From Labedella phragmitis (lineage in GTDB: Bacteria; Actinomycetota; Actinomycetes; Actinomycetales; Microbacteriaceae), in contig NZ_RZNB01000002.1 of NCBI RefSeq assembly GCF_004078635.1, forward strand, positions 1-64,000: DNA of 64,000 bases, written 5' to 3'. The position numbers were made by a program, and so were the translations under genes. Under the pieces are notes generated by a model. The model was not told the DNA's origin. It was given only the letters and a program-made list of their open reading frames with translations, and searched no databases. How positions within the stretch are numbered: position 1 is the stretch's first letter; each line of letters opens with the position of its first letter. Below are positions 25,666 through 34,129 of the stretch, one piece after another.

Positions 25666-26657
25666 GTGCTTGCTCGTCTCACGATCTCGAAGGGGATGGT
25701 CTTCTCGGTGTCTCCGTCGTCGTTGTCGTCCTGCAGCAGCAGATCGAGGGCGACGCTCGCGATGGCCTCGGTGTCGGGAGCGACCGTGCTGAGCGCCGGC
25801 GAGCTGTACCGGGCCTCCTCGATGTCGTCGAACCCGATGATGGCGACGTCGTCGGGCACGCCGACGCCGCGAGTGGCGAACGTGTGCATGGCCCCGAGCG
25901 CGAGCAGGTCGTTGAACGCGAAGACGGCGTCGAAGTCCGCTCCGCCGTCGAGCAGCGATTCCGCGGCGGCGGCTCCGTCCCGTCGGACGAATTGCTCGAC
26001 GACGCACACGAGCCCCTCGTCGAATGGGATCCCGGCATCGTCGAGTGCGGCGCGATAGCCTTCCAGGCGGAGGTCGGCGGTCTCGGTGGCCGCTCCCTCC
26101 TGGGCCCCGATCGCGGCGATGCGTCGTCGACCCGTCGAGAGCAAGTGGGTCGTCGCGGCGTGGGCCGCCGCCGCGTTGTCGACGGTCACGTGCGGGAACG
26201 GACTCGCTCCGATGTGTTCGCCGAGGAGGACGAGGGGAGTCGTGTCGAGGCGCAGCGCGAGGTCCTCCGCCGTGACGGACAAGGCGCTCAGGATGAGGCC
26301 GTCCGTGAGAGGGACACCGATGCCGTCGCTGATGCGGCGCTCGGCCTCGGCCTGGCCGTTGGTCTGATGGATGAGGACCGTGATCGATCGGGCCTCCGCG
26401 GCCCGCACGAGCGCCGACGCGAGTTCCGCGAAGTAGGGCTGGGCGAGGTCGGGGAGAGCGACGGCGATCATCCCGCTTCGACCGCTCCGCAGATGGCGGG
26501 CGGCCGCGTTCGGCCGGTACCCGAGCTCCTTGATCGCGCTGCGGACGCGGACCTTCAGATCCTCTCGGACCCAACCGGTCCCGTTCACGACGTTCGACAC
26601 CGTCTTCGCCGAGACTCCGACGTAATCCCCGACGTCTTTCAACGTGGTGCGGCTCAT
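25662..26657 (-). CDS. LacI family transcriptional regulator of the glycoside locus
   Basis: A 331-residue regulator with HTH TTLKDVGDYVGVSAKTVSNVV, hinge AAARHLRSGRSG and effector domain (DAVFAFNDLLALGAMH; IIGFDDIEEARYSSPALSTV). The ATG 26657 starts the HTH directly; the frame opens thirteen codons further up without support. It is divergent from the ABC importer, and three LacI-type sites lie in the shared 148-bp region, one just before its own start. So autoregulation plus repression of the importer and downstream glycosidases is expected. Confidence 0.92.
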   Translation of the reverse strand: MSRTTLKDVGDYVGVSAKTVSNVVNGTGWVREDLKVRVRSAIKELGYRPNAAARHLRSGRSGMIAVALPDLAQPYFAELASALVRAAEARSITVLIHQTNGQAEAERRISDGIGVPLTDGLILSALSVTAEDLALRLDTTPLVLLGEHIGASPFPHVTVDNAAAAHAATTHLLSTGRRRIAAIGAQEGAATETADLRLEGYRAALDDAGIPFDEGLVCVVEQFVRRDGAAAAESLLDGGADFDAVFAFNDLLALGAMHTFATRGVGVPDDVAIIGFDDIEEARYSSPALSTVAPDTEAIASVALDLLLQDDNDDGDTEKTIPFEIVRRAST

Positions 26658-26690
26658 GGGTCTCCTCTCGCATCGCCGTCGATCACAGGC

Positions 26691-26704
26691 GTTCAACGTT
26701 TACC
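26691..26704. promoter_or_regulatory. LacI-type operator O1
   Basis: GTTCAACGTTTACC, 34 bp upstream of the regulator's start codon. Shares the CAACGTT core with O2 and O3; central CG as in most LacI-family operators. Confidence 0.7.
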
Positions 26705-26724
26705 ATGCCAGACGTCCTCCGCTC

Positions 26725-26753
26725 TTGTCCAACGTTTACCGGAGGTGTATAAA
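26725..26753 (+). promoter_or_regulatory. Importer promoter with operator O2
   Basis: -35 TTGTCC (26725-26730), a 17-bp spacer and -10 TATAAA (26748-26753), one of the best sigma-70-like promoters in the window. Operator O2, GTCCAACGTTTACC (26727-26740), overlaps the -35 box and spacer, so bound repressor would block RNA polymerase. Confidence 0.75.
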
Positions 26754-26770
26754 GGGTCTCACCCCGATCT

Positions 26771-26784
26771 GTTCAACGTTGAAC
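26771..26784. promoter_or_regulatory. LacI-type operator O3, perfect palindrome
   Basis: GTTCAACGTTGAAC is an exact 14-bp palindrome 18 bp after the -10 box and 21 bp before the binding-protein start. It is likely the strongest of three sites and could form a loop with O1 or O2. Confidence 0.8.
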
Positions 26785-26805
26785 GGACGTATCGAAGGAG
26801 ATGCA

Positions 26806-28140
26806 ATGCGGAATCACCATGGCACCGTGGGTTCTCGCTTCCCGCACCGCCGGTCGACACTCATCGCCACCGCGGTGGTCGCGACGGTGACGACCCTCGC
26901 CGTGAGCGGGTGCGCCGGGCAAGGAGCCCAGCAGAACACCGAGAACGACCCGAACGCGAAGGTCACCCTGTCCTTCTGGAACGGGTTCACGGGTCCGGAC
27001 GGACCCGCCCTCCAGCAGGTCGTCGACGACTTCAACGCGTCGCAGGACCGGATCACGGTCGAGACGAACATCATGCCGTGGGACACGCTCTACTCGAAGG
27101 TGCTCACGGCCGCTGCGGGGAACGACGGTCCCGACATCGTCGCGATGTCCGCCGGCCGCATCCCGCAGTACGCGGACCAGGGTCTCTTCCAGCCGCTCGA
27201 CGACTACTACGAGAACGCCGACTTCGACTCCGACGCTCTCGCGCAGTCCGCGGTGGACGCCTCGATGTTCGACGGTGAGAACTACGGCGTGCCCGTGAAC
27301 ATCGCCACGATGCTCATGTACTACAACAAGGACCTGTTCACGGCCGCCGGCCTCGATCCCGAGAAGCCGCCGACCACGTGGGACGAATTCGCGGCGATGG
27401 TTCCGAAGCTCACGGTCGACGACAACGGAGACGGCAAGCCCGAGCAGTACGCGATCGCTCTCGCGGACCACGAGACGGTTCCCATGTTCCAGCCGTTCCT
27501 CTGGAACGCCGGCGGCGGCCTCGTCTCCGAGGACGGGAAGACCTCTGAGCTCGCCTCGGAGGGCTCGCTCGAGGCTCTCAACTTCTGGGTCGACCTCGTG
27601 AAGGACCAGAAGGCGTCACCGGTCGGACTCGCCGGCGCGGATGCCGACAAGCTCTTCACCACGGGAAAGGCTGCCATCGAGATCGTCGGCCCCTGGATGA
27701 CCACCGGTTTCGAGGAGGCCGGCTTGAACTTCGGGCTCGCGCCCGCCTTCGCCGGTCCGGCGGACAACGTGACCCTCGCCGACGTCGTCTCGATGTCGGT
27801 CCCCGCGAAGGCCGACGAGACCACGAAGCAAGCGGCCTACGAGTTCTTCGCCTACTGGAACTCGGAGGAGGGCCAGAAGACGTGGGCAGAGGGCTCCGGC
27901 TTCCCACCGACGCGAGCCGACGTCTCCTCGCAAGTGACGTCGAACCCCTACCCGGCGATCTTCGGCGACTCGTCGGTCATCGACAACTCGCAGACGCTGA
28001 TGCCTGGAATCGCGGCCGGTACGACGATCAACGACACGATCTTCTACCCGACCCTGCAGAAGGCTCTCAACGGCGAGGGCACCGTCGACGAGTTGTTCAC
28101 AGCCGCCTCCGAGCAGGTCCAGGCCGAACTCGACAAGTAA
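26806..28140 (+). CDS. Sugar ABC transporter substrate-binding lipoprotein
   Basis: A 444-residue family-1 binding protein with lipobox VSGC (Cys36), 'TLSFWNGFTGPDGPALQQVV' after the signal, 'ATMLMYYNKDLFTAAGLDP' in the middle and 'KAAIEIVGPWM' later. GAAGGAG precedes ATG 26806. It captures an oligosaccharide outside the membrane, probably arabinose- or galactose-containing given the GH54 and GH2 neighbours (inference). A long hairpin separates it from the permease genes. Confidence 0.92.
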   Translation: MRNHHGTVGSRFPHRRSTLIATAVVATVTTLAVSGCAGQGAQQNTENDPNAKVTLSFWNGFTGPDGPALQQVVDDFNASQDRITVETNIMPWDTLYSKVLTAAAGNDGPDIVAMSAGRIPQYADQGLFQPLDDYYENADFDSDALAQSAVDASMFDGENYGVPVNIATMLMYYNKDLFTAAGLDPEKPPTTWDEFAAMVPKLTVDDNGDGKPEQYAIALADHETVPMFQPFLWNAGGGLVSEDGKTSELASEGSLEALNFWVDLVKDQKASPVGLAGADADKLFTTGKAAIEIVGPWMTTGFEEAGLNFGLAPAFAGPADNVTLADVVSMSVPAKADETTKQAAYEFFAYWNSEEGQKTWAEGSGFPPTRADVSSQVTSNPYPAIFGDSSVIDNSQTLMPGIAAGTTINDTIFYPTLQKALNGEGTVDELFTAASEQVQAELDK

Positions 28141-28168
28141 GCCGAGCCACCGCATCAGGAACGACGGC

Positions 28169-28203
28169 GGGGGTGGAGCGTGCGACCCGCACGCTCCACC
28201 CCC
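28169..28203 (+). terminator. Intra-operon hairpin after the binding-protein gene
   Basis: A perfect 16-bp stem (GGGGGTGGAGCGTGCG and complement) with a 3-nt loop, between the binding-protein stop (28140) and the permease start (28225). Such hairpins are known to stabilise the upstream mRNA or partly stop transcription, giving more binding protein than permease. Confidence 0.8.
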
Positions 28204-28224
28204 GGCCGCTGAAGGAACGGATCA

Positions 28225-29175
28225 ATGACGACTCTCCACCAGGCGCCGACCCGCGGCGACTCCACGGGCCCGGCGCGACCGCCGGCCCCACGCCGGATGC
28301 GTCAGACGACGCGGAGGGCCATCACCGCGTGGCTCTTCCTCTCGCCGGCACTCGTCGTGCTCGCGGTGTTCATGCTCTACCCGATGATCCAGGCCGGCTA
28401 TCTCTCGCTGACCAACTACAACCTCATCAGGGCGGCCGAGTGGGTGGGTCTCGACAACTACGTCGAACTCTTCGCCGACCCGGCGTTCTGGAACGCCTTC
28501 TGGAACACCGTCCTCTACGCGGCGGTCGTCACGCCCATCACCGTGGTCCTGGCCCTCGCTCTCGCCGTCTTCCTCGACCGTCAGTTCGTGGGTCGCGCGT
28601 TCGTACGCACATCGATCTTCCTGCCGTTCATCGTCTCCCTCGGCATCATCGCGATCGCGTGGGCGTTCCTCATGGACCCCAACGTCGGGCTGCTGTCGTA
28701 CTGGCTCTCGCAAGCGGGGATCGTCTCGTCGCAAGGCGTCCTGAGCGACCCGGACTGGGCGATGCCCGCCGTGATGTTCGTCGGCGTGTGGAAGAGCGTC
28801 GGGTTCTTCATGGTGATCTACCTCGCCGGTCTCCAGTCGATCCCGGGCGAGTTGCGCGAGGCCGCACGTCTCGACGGGGCGGGCGCGTGGCAGCGCTTCC
28901 GTCACGTGACGCTCCCGCTGCTGTCGAACCAGACGATGCTCGTCTCCGTCATGGCCCTCATCGCGACGCTGCAGGCGTTCGACCAGATCTACGTCATGAC
29001 CCACGGCGGACCGTTCTTCCGCACGGAGACGCTCGTGATGCTCATCTACCGCGAGGGCTTCCAGGAGCTGCGGTTCGGCTACGGCGCCGCGATCTCGTGG
29101 GTGCTGCTCGTCTTCGTCTTCCTCCTCTCGATGATCCAATACCTCTTCTTCCAGCGACGGCAGGTGCGATTCTGA
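28225..29175 (+). CDS. Sugar ABC transporter permease (MalF/UgpA type)
   Basis: A 316-residue inner-membrane protein with six helices and the EAA loop (ELREAARLDGAGAWQRFRHV). GAAGGAACGG precedes ATG 28225. The stop shares one base with the next start (TGATG), so the two permeases are made together. Confidence 0.94.
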   Translation: MTTLHQAPTRGDSTGPARPPAPRRMRQTTRRAITAWLFLSPALVVLAVFMLYPMIQAGYLSLTNYNLIRAAEWVGLDNYVELFADPAFWNAFWNTVLYAAVVTPITVVLALALAVFLDRQFVGRAFVRTSIFLPFIVSLGIIAIAWAFLMDPNVGLLSYWLSQAGIVSSQGVLSDPDWAMPAVMFVGVWKSVGFFMVIYLAGLQSIPGELREAARLDGAGAWQRFRHVTLPLLSNQTMLVSVMALIATLQAFDQIYVMTHGGPFFRTETLVMLIYREGFQELRFGYGAAISWVLLVFVFLLSMIQYLFFQRRQVRF

Positions 29176-30071
29176 TGACCACGACCCTCGAGACGACGCG
29201 GACGTCGACCACGCCAGAACCGCCGCGCCGCACGCGCACGCCGTCGTACCTCCGGACGCAGAGCGTCTGGACGTGGGTCACGGCGATCGCGGGCATCATC
29301 ATCGCGATCGGCGTGCTCCTGCCGATCATCTGGATGACGTTCACCGCCTTCAAGCCGGAATCGGACATCGTCTCGTACCCGCCGACGCTCTGGCCGCGCG
29401 AGTTCACGCTCCAGCACTTCGTCGACGTCTGGGACCGCATCCCGTTCGCGCGGCTCTACGTCAACACGATCGTGTTCGCGGGATCCGTCACGCTCATCTC
29501 GCTCCTGTTCGACTCGATGGCGGCCTATGCTCTCGCGCGGATCGACTTCAAGGGTCGGAACGTCGTGCTCGTCCTCGTGCTGCTCCTGCTCATGCTGCCG
29601 TTCCAGGTCACGCTCATCCCGCTCTACGACCTCCTCAACGGCTTCGGGCTCACGAACACGCTGCCGGGCATGATCATCCCGCGCATGACGAACGCCTTCG
29701 GGATCTTCTTCCTCCGGCAGTTCTTCCTGTCGCTGCCGAAGGACCTCGAGGAGGCCGCTCGCGTCGACGGGGCGAGCGAGTGGCGCATCTACTCGCGCGT
29801 GATCATGCCTCTCGCTCGGCCCGCGCTGCTGACTCTCGGCCTGTTCCACTTCCAGTACAACTGGAACGATCTGCTGTGGCCGCTCATCATGTCCGCCGAT
29901 GTCGCCTCGGCCACGCTCCCCGCCGGACTCGCCCTCTTCATGGGGCAGCACGTCGTGGAGTACGGGTTGCTCATGGCCGGATCGCTGCTCGCGCTCCTGC
30001 CGGTCATCGTCTTCTTCCTCCTGATCCAGCGCAGCTTCGTCGCCGGGATCGCCACCACCGGACTCAAATGA
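29175..30071 (+). CDS. Sugar ABC transporter permease (MalG/UgpE type)
   Basis: A 298-residue permease with a Thr/Pro-rich cytosolic N-terminus, six helices and the EAA loop (DLEEAARVDGASEWRIYSRV). Its end overlaps the GH1-like gene start by ATGA, placing the glycosidase in the importer operon. As with the first importer, no ATPase is encoded locally. Confidence 0.94.
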   Translation: MTTTLETTRTSTTPEPPRRTRTPSYLRTQSVWTWVTAIAGIIIAIGVLLPIIWMTFTAFKPESDIVSYPPTLWPREFTLQHFVDVWDRIPFARLYVNTIVFAGSVTLISLLFDSMAAYALARIDFKGRNVVLVLVLLLLMLPFQVTLIPLYDLLNGFGLTNTLPGMIIPRMTNAFGIFFLRQFFLSLPKDLEEAARVDGASEWRIYSRVIMPLARPALLTLGLFHFQYNWNDLLWPLIMSADVASATLPAGLALFMGQHVVEYGLLMAGSLLALLPVIVFFLLIQRSFVAGIATTGLK

Positions 30072-31309
30072 GCCGGCCCTCTCGAAAGGACGCCGTGTCA
30101 ACGCCCAACTGGATGAACGACGGCCGCCTGCACTTCGGTGTGGGCATCGAAGACACCTTCGTGCCGCAGGAGCGCGTCGGCGCTCGCGGGATCGACGAGT
30201 ACGCGCTCACGCAGCACTACGAGCACTGGCGGGAGGACCTGTCCCTCGCCGCGGAGGCCGGCGCCGAGTACCTGCGCTGGGGCATTCCCTGGTACCTCGT
30301 CGAACGGAAGCCGGGGGAGTTCGACTGGCGATGGATCGACCAGGTGGCCGAGCACTCGCGCTCGCTCGGGCTCCGCATCGTCGTGGACCTCATGCACTAC
30401 GGGACGCCGTTGTGGCTCGAGAACCAGTTCCTCAACGCGAGCTACCCCGAGCGCGTCGCCTCCTACGCTCGAGCCGTCGCCGAGCGGTACGCCGGCACGT
30501 GGGACGACTTCACGCCCCTCAACGAACCGGCGATCAACGCCGAGTACTGCGGGGAGCGCGGGATCTGGCCTCCCTACCTCTCCGGTCAGGACGGCTGGGT
30601 GAAGATCATGATGGCGCTCGCCCGTGGCATGGTCCGGACGCAGCAGGAGATCCTCGCTGTCAACCCGGCTGCGCGAATCGTCTCCGTGGATGCGGGGTTC
30701 CGCTGGGAGGGGGACGACCTGCCCCTTCCTCGAGAGCTCATGGAGGAGCGCCGGTTCCTCTCGCTCGATCTCACGATGGGGCGTGTCGACGACGCGCACG
30801 CCCTGCACGGGTACCTCACGGGGCACGGCGTGACGGAGACGGAACTCGAGTGGTTCCGGGCGAACGCCGTCGTCCCCGACGTCATCGGCGTGAACTACTA
30901 CCCCGGCTTCACGACGGTCCGTTACGTCGACGGCGCGATCCTCCCCGTCGAGGCGGGCACGCTCGGCCTGCGTGACCTGCTCACGCTCCACGTCGACCGC
31001 TACGGCCTCCCCGTCGCCGTGACCGAGACCTCGCGGGGCGGAAGCGTCGAGTCGCGAGTCGAGTGGCTCGAGCAATCGGTCGCCGAGATCGAGTCGCTCC
31101 GGGCCGATGGCCTGCCCGTGGTCGGGTACACGTGGTTCCCGTTCTTCACCCTCGTCGACTGGCTCTATCGACACGACCTCAAGACGCCGGACGAGTGGTT
31201 CATCCACATGGGCCTCGTCGACCTCGAGCGCGGTCCCGACCGCGTGCTCGCGCGGCGGAAGACCATGGCCTTCGACCGCTTCCAGGCGGTGACCGCCGCC
31301 GGATCGTGA
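30068..31309 (+). CDS. GH1-like family glycosidase
   Basis: A 413-residue cytosolic TIM-barrel enzyme. The predicted acid/base Glu153 is in DFTPLNEPAI and the nucleophile Glu320 in VAVTETSRGG, corresponding to TxNEP and ITENG of GH1. It is shorter than typical GH1 beta-glucosidases (about 450-480 residues), and 'HYGTPLWLENQFLN' departs from the usual HWDLP motif, so it belongs to a divergent branch. ATG 30068 overlaps the permease stop. It should cleave the disaccharide or glycoside brought in by this importer. Confidence 0.85.
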   Translation: MSRPSRKDAVSTPNWMNDGRLHFGVGIEDTFVPQERVGARGIDEYALTQHYEHWREDLSLAAEAGAEYLRWGIPWYLVERKPGEFDWRWIDQVAEHSRSLGLRIVVDLMHYGTPLWLENQFLNASYPERVASYARAVAERYAGTWDDFTPLNEPAINAEYCGERGIWPPYLSGQDGWVKIMMALARGMVRTQQEILAVNPAARIVSVDAGFRWEGDDLPLPRELMEERRFLSLDLTMGRVDDAHALHGYLTGHGVTETELEWFRANAVVPDVIGVNYYPGFTTVRYVDGAILPVEAGTLGLRDLLTLHVDRYGLPVAVTETSRGGSVESRVEWLEQSVAEIESLRADGLPVVGYTWFPFFTLVDWLYRHDLKTPDEWFIHMGLVDLERGPDRVLARRKTMAFDRFQAVTAAGS

Positions 31310-31375
31310 CGGCCGTCGGCCCGGATCGACGATGAGGCATCTCGTTCAGGTTCGGCCGCCGCGTATCGTTGGCTC

Positions 31376-31582
31376 ATGAAGAAGGACCGTTCCACGCTCA
31401 AGGCCGTGCTCATCGGTCTCGGCGCCCTGCTCTACGGCGCCTCTCCGATCGACGTGATCCCGGAGATCGTCGCGGGACCCCTCGGATTCGGGGACGACGC
31501 CGTCGTGCTCATCGGCGCCGGCGTCGCCATCTGGCGCATCATGCGTCGCCGTCGCCTCCGCCGGGGGGCGCCGCCCGTCTGA
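31376..31582 (+). CDS. DUF1232 (YkvA-like) small membrane protein
   Basis: Sixty-eight residues with the family's 'LLYGASPIDVIPE' motif (the signature 'SPIDLIPD' of DUF1232) followed by a hydrophobic helix and a basic tail. Function unknown; members are small membrane-associated proteins. TATCGT ends six bases before the ATG, implying a leaderless mRNA. Confidence 0.85.
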   Translation: MKKDRSTLKAVLIGLGALLYGASPIDVIPEIVAGPLGFGDDAVVLIGAGVAIWRIMRRRRLRRGAPPV

Positions 31583-31733
31583 GCCGTCGCTGCCGCCGAG
31601 GCGGGGGAGCGCGGGGCAGTCGGCCTCGAGGATGCCTCGGAGGCGTGATTCCTGCGAGAATGCTGACACTCGCGACGGACGCTTCCCGTCGTGGTGGCGG
31701 CGCGTGATCCGCGCAGAATCCCGAGAAGGCACG

Positions 31734-33623
31734 ATGTCCCAACTGACGCTCATCCAGCGCTCACCCGATCCCGACCACGGCCACGCGGGCGGAGGGCGAC
31801 CGTCGATCGCTGACCGGATCCGCGGCCTCGGCCAGAACCGCATCGGTGCGATCCTCCTGCTCATCGCCACGGTCGTCGCGATCGCCTGGGCCAACATCTC
31901 CTACGGCTCGTACCACGGCTTCTGGGACATGCACCTGACCATCGGTGTCGGGGACCTCCATCTCGACTTCACCGTTCACGCGCTCGTCAACGACGCGCTC
32001 ATGGCGATCTTCTTCTTCACGGTCGGTCTCGAAGTGCGGCGGGAGTTCGCGATCGGCGAGCTCACGACGTGGTCGCGCGCGGTGACACCGGTCGTCGCCG
32101 CGATCCTCGGGCTCGCGATCCCGGCGCTCCTCTACGTGCTGATCAGTTCGGGCTCCGGCTCCGAGCACGCCTGGGGGATCGTCATCTCCACGGACACGGC
32201 CTTCCTCGTGGGCGCGCTCGCCCTCATCGGCCCGCGTGCGCCCGGACGCCTGCGCGTGTTCCTCCTCGCCCTCGCCGTCGTCGACGACATCGGCGCGCTC
32301 AGCATCATCGCGCTCGTCTACACGGAGAACTTCACGCCGCTGCCTCTCGTCGTGGCCGCGGTCGGGCTGGCGGCCATCTACTTCACGCGCTATCTTCGCG
32401 GCGGGAGGGGTCCCGTGTACGGGACCCTGGCGGTGATCGTCTGGCTGGCCTTCCTCGCGTCGGGTGTTCACCCCACCCTCGCCGGGGTCGCGATCGCCCT
32501 GCTCGTGCCCGTCTACCGGCCGGACCGTCGCGACGTCGAGCACGCCCTCGAACTCGCGCGCACCTTCCGCCAGTCTCCCAACACCGAGTACGCGCGAGCC
32601 GCCGCCAACAGCCTGCGCGAGTCGATCTCGATCAACGAGCGCCTGCAGTCCGCCTACGCCCCCTACGTCGCGTACGTCGTGCTGCCGCTCTTCGCGCTCG
32701 CGAACGCGGGAGTGCAGATCGACGGCGAGATCCTCGCATCGGCCGCGGTGTCGGCCGTGACGTGGGGAGTGATCGTGGGGCTCGTGGCCGGAAAGCTCAT
32801 CGGGGTCTTCGGCTCGGCGGCCGTCATGCGGCTCCTCAAGGTCGGGGAGTTCGGTCCCGGGCTCACTCTCGACCGGCTCCTCGGCGGCGCCGCCTTGTGC
32901 GGCGTCGGCTTCACGATCTCCCTGTTCATCGTCGATCTCGCGATCGAAGACGAGGCGGTCCAGAACGAGGCACGGGTCGGCGTCCTCGCGGCATCGGTCC
33001 TCGCCTTCGTGCTCGCGACCGTCATCTTTCGCATCTCGGACGCCTTCCGCCCCGACGAGGAGGCCGGGCTCGCCCTGCTCCGTCCCGTCGACCCGACGCG
33101 CGACCACATCTTCGGACCGGTCGACGCTCCTCTCACTCTCGTGGAGTACGGCGACTTCCAGTGCGGTTTCTGCCTCAAGGCGACCGGATCGGTCGAGGAG
33201 GTGCGGAGGGAGCTCGACGGCCGCTTCCGCTACGTGTGGCGGCACGCCCCGCTCACGCGGTTCCACCCGAACGCCCTCGCCGCGGCGGAGGCCTCGGAGG
33301 CCGCGGCTCGCCAGGGCAAGTTCTTCGAGTTCGAGCGCAGCCTCTTCGCCGACCAGGAGAACCAGCTGCCGACGCACATCATCCGGCGTGCGCACGACCT
33401 CGGTCTCGACGTCGAGCGCTTCGAGCGCGACCTCACCTCGTTCGCGGTCACGGCCCGCGTGCGTGACGACATGCTCGACGCCGAGGCGATGGACATCACC
33501 GCCGTCCCGACCTTCTTCGTGAACGGCCGCCGCCACGTGGGGCCGTACGACGCGCAATCGCTCATCCGGGCGCTCTACGACACCGCGGACGTCGAGGTGG
33601 AGAGAGGGCCGGGGGCCCGCTGA
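31734..33623 (+). CDS. nhaA: Na+/H+ antiporter NhaA fused to a DsbA/thioredoxin-like domain
   Basis: A 629-residue protein. The first ~435 residues form the multi-helix NhaA exchanger: FFFTVGLEVRREF with the family's central helix, STDTAFLVGALAL and DDIGALSIIALVY, which hold the ion-binding Asp residues. From about residue 440 a soluble DsbA/thioredoxin-fold domain follows (APLTLVEYGDFQCGFCLK; active-site CGFC at 477-480; cis-Pro region AVPTFFVNGRRH). The fusion is known in actinobacteria and some proteobacteria, but what the redox domain does is unclear. ATG 31734 follows AGAAGGC. Confidence 0.92.
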   Translation: MSQLTLIQRSPDPDHGHAGGGRPSIADRIRGLGQNRIGAILLLIATVVAIAWANISYGSYHGFWDMHLTIGVGDLHLDFTVHALVNDALMAIFFFTVGLEVRREFAIGELTTWSRAVTPVVAAILGLAIPALLYVLISSGSGSEHAWGIVISTDTAFLVGALALIGPRAPGRLRVFLLALAVVDDIGALSIIALVYTENFTPLPLVVAAVGLAAIYFTRYLRGGRGPVYGTLAVIVWLAFLASGVHPTLAGVAIALLVPVYRPDRRDVEHALELARTFRQSPNTEYARAAANSLRESISINERLQSAYAPYVAYVVLPLFALANAGVQIDGEILASAAVSAVTWGVIVGLVAGKLIGVFGSAAVMRLLKVGEFGPGLTLDRLLGGAALCGVGFTISLFIVDLAIEDEAVQNEARVGVLAASVLAFVLATVIFRISDAFRPDEEAGLALLRPVDPTRDHIFGPVDAPLTLVEYGDFQCGFCLKATGSVEEVRRELDGRFRYVWRHAPLTRFHPNALAAAEASEAAARQGKFFEFERSLFADQENQLPTHIIRRAHDLGLDVERFERDLTSFAVTARVRDDMLDAEAMDITAVPTFFVNGRRHVGPYDAQSLIRALYDTADVEVERGPGAR

Positions 33624-33636
33624 TCCGAGGGCCGCG

Positions 33637-34023
33637 CTAGCCGACGGGGCCGGTGATCGCGACGATGAGCGCGAGAACCGCGAGGGCGAGGGCGACGGGA
33701 GTCATCGTGAAGCGTTCGGCGCGGGATCGGGACGCCGCGTTCACGAGCACGCCGAGCGCGAGGTATGCGAAGACGACCCACGCCGCGATGCGCGAGACGC
33801 CGTCGGGTGCGACGTCGAGGATGCCCGCGAGATCGAGGGCCGGCAGCACGAGCACGACGTAGATCGCGATCGAGACGGCGGACGCGATGCGGAGTCTCCG
33901 CGGCAGCACCCCGTCGTTCCGGCCGCCCCAGGAGAAGCGGCCCCATGGAGCACCGAGCGCGAGCGCGAGCTGAAAGAGGACGAGGAGCGCGATGACGGCG
34001 GTGAAGAGGAGAGCGGCGACCAC
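33637..34023 (-). CDS. Hypothetical four-helix membrane protein
   Basis: A 128-residue protein with four hydrophobic segments (about 4-24, 45-65, 78-98, 106-126) and 'ALGAPWGRFSWGG' after helix 1, a block I associate with small uncharacterised actinobacterial membrane proteins. GTG 34023 stands six bases after TATGCT on its strand, a leaderless start. It is divergent from the ABC-F gene and converges on nhaA with only 13 bp between stops. No function assigned. Confidence 0.75.
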   Translation of the reverse strand: MVAALLFTAVIALLVLFQLALALGAPWGRFSWGGRNDGVLPRRLRIASAVSIAIYVVLVLPALDLAGILDVAPDGVSRIAAWVVFAYLALGVLVNAASRSRAERFTMTPVALALAVLALIVAITGPVG

Positions 34024-34080
34024 GGTCGGAGCATAGCGGGCGGACGTGTCGTGCCGGCGATGTTAGCCTGAAGCGCACGA

Positions 34081-34104
34081 ACGCCCGATCGATCGGGCGT
34101 TTTT
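34081..34104 (+). terminator. Terminator-like hairpin in the ABC-F leader (candidate attenuator)
   Basis: A 20-bp palindrome ACGCCCGATCGATCGGGCGT (8-bp stem, 4-nt loop) running directly into TTTTT at 34100-34104, 30 bp before the ABC-F start. The upstream gene points away, so this cannot end another gene's transcript. The nearest promoter-like box is TG-T-TAGCCT (34061-34069). Confidence 0.7.
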
Positions 34105-34129
34105 CTGTGTTCACCGCGAGAGGGTCCCG

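Noticed and set aside
25666-26673. Extension of the GH2 frame upstream to a 933-codon protein
   Set aside because: The extra 336 residues are antisense-frame translation of the LacI gene and are low-complexity. The GH2 fold starts at the ATGA overlap at 25665.
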